A stretch of DNA of 64,000 bases from CAWUIO01 sp963922455 (lineage in GTDB: Bacteria; Bacteroidota; Bacteroidia; Cytophagales; Microscillaceae). The notes under the pieces were generated by a model. The model did no database searches and was not told where the DNA came from. It saw nothing but the letters and a program-made list of their open reading frames with translations. The stretch covers positions 4,788-68,787 of the forward strand of contig CAWUIO010000021.1 of the NCBI GenBank assembly GCA_963922455.1, given 5' to 3'. Position 1 is the stretch's first letter. Every line of letters starts with the position of its first letter. The position numbers and the translations under genes were made by a program. Positions 63,466-64,000 of the stretch are shown here, one piece after another.

Positions 63466-63969
63466 ATGACAACAATTAATCAACAAGACAAAAGTTTAAT
63501 TAATCAGGCTATTAAACTTAAAAACGAAAACAAGCACAATCAATCCTTAGATATACTAAAAAGTCTAATTGGTAAATATCCATATGAACCATTACTTTAT
63601 GGTCTAATAGGTAGTAACTATTATCTACAGGAAAATTATAAAGACTCATCTTTGTTTTTTAATAAAACAATTAGCCTAAGCCCTAGCTCAGAAATAGCTT
63701 CTTTAGGCTTGTATCACTCTTTAATTGAATTATGCCATACTGACTTAGCGTTTCAAGAAATGGATAGATTTTTATCAAATAACAAGCCTAAAGAATACAA
63801 AACAACCTTAAAAGAGCTGCATGATAGAATAGATGATAAAGGTTTTGATGAAAAACAAACGGAGATGATTTCTAAATATTATAGACTTTATGTTGAGATG
63901 AATTGTAATGGCCCCAGTTATTCTGAGTTTGAGCGCAGCGGACCCCCCCCATCTAGTCCAAGCTTATAA
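63466..63969 (+). CDS. TPR-like protein, possible immunity protein of the second cassette
   Basis: A 167-residue protein starting 5 bp after the preceding frame. It has TPR-type helices (AIKLKNENKHNQSLDILKSL, LYGLIGSNYYLQENYKDSS) and no signal peptide, so it is cytoplasmic. Its C-terminus (ERSGPPPSSPSL) is unlike the rest and is encoded by a run of eight C, which could mark a frameshift. The spacing to the toxin fragment fits an immunity role, which is inferred. Confidence 0.55.
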   Translation: MTTINQQDKSLINQAIKLKNENKHNQSLDILKSLIGKYPYEPLLYGLIGSNYYLQENYKDSSLFFNKTISLSPSSEIASLGLYHSLIELCHTDLAFQEMDRFLSNNKPKEYKTTLKELHDRIDDKGFDEKQTEMISKYYRLYVEMNCNGPSYSEFERSGPPPSSPSL

Positions 63970-64000
63970 AAAAAGGCAAACTGGTTCAAGGATAAGCGCA

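Noticed and set aside
1..64000. tRNA, rRNA, prophage or transposase genes
   Set aside because: None found by reading; no tRNA-like cloverleaf, integrase or transposase sequence was recognised.

Overview
The window looks like chromosomal DNA from a marine, gliding or predatory-type member of the Bacteroidota, most likely of the Saprospiraceae and possibly close to Saprospira. The lineage call rests on several features. A giant amylase carries a type IX secretion C-terminal signal. SusE/F-like starch-binding modules sit next to a TPR/DUF6377-type regulator. Many exported proteins and lipoproteins have Bacteroidota-style signal peptides. A few promoters resemble TAnnTTTG, starts generally lack Shine-Dalgarno sequences, and many proteins contain TPR, OmpA or beta-propeller modules. 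The genus is inferred from gene style and the repeat family, not from a marker gene.

Layout. 1-4.3 kb: the 5' part of a PilJ/NarX-type sensor and a large secreted BNR beta-propeller protein. 4.8-13.1 kb: a DUF6569-like exported protein, a TPR/coiled-coil/caspase-like protease, and a two-gene operon of an OmpA/propeller protein and an unknown exported protein. 13.3-20.5 kb: ArfB, a truncated haemoglobin, an NTF2-like protein, a DMT transporter, an orphan CcoS, a leucine-rich-repeat protein, an Omp85-like barrel, and a degenerate M48-like protein split by an in-frame TAG. 20.7-29.6 kb: a 2252-residue multimodular GH13 amylase and its probable regulator. 30-35 kb: dnaN and a sensor kinase / receiver-PP2C operon. 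35-39 kb: polyhydroxyalkanoate genes (MaoC hydratase, PhaE, and PhaC with an unusual C-terminal HhH domain). 38.9-43.3 kb: glycogen enzymes (GlgB and a GH57 enzyme). 43.4-58.7 kb: mostly exported enzymes and lipoproteins, plus cystathionine beta-synthase, a cytoplasmic-looking subtilase and a DRGH nuclease. 59-61.1 kb: an ArsR repressor with a perfect palindromic operator, followed by a CstB-like persulfide dioxygenase/rhodanese fusion. 61.3-64 kb: an AT-richer island of orphan RHS toxin tips with candidate immunity genes.

The most striking feature is a dispersed family of twelve ~126-132 bp intergenic elements in both orientations. All share a conserved half built around a GAGCTCG core and a second half that is an arm of nearly constant length (about 45-53 nt) with very variable sequence. 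The two ends pair as GGCTT/AAGCC or as GGCTG/CAGCC. The variable arm keeps 6-12 perfect base pairs although its sequence changes completely between copies. This compensatory change is strong evidence for selection on a folded DNA or RNA. The elements sit very close to stop codons in several places, sometimes lie in divergent promoter regions, and one lies at the truncation point of an RHS gene. They also create spurious N-terminal extensions on neighbouring ORFs, which I corrected.

Functional links. The starch amylase, GlgB and GH57 enzyme point to alpha-glucan capture and glycogen storage. PhaE, PhaC and MaoC point to PHA storage beside them. The kinase/phosphatase operon and the TPR-linked caspase are regulatory modules. 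The persulfide module handles reactive sulfur and may be linked to the cystathionine beta-synthase 4 kb upstream. No rRNA, tRNA, CRISPR array, insertion sequence transposase or prophage was seen.
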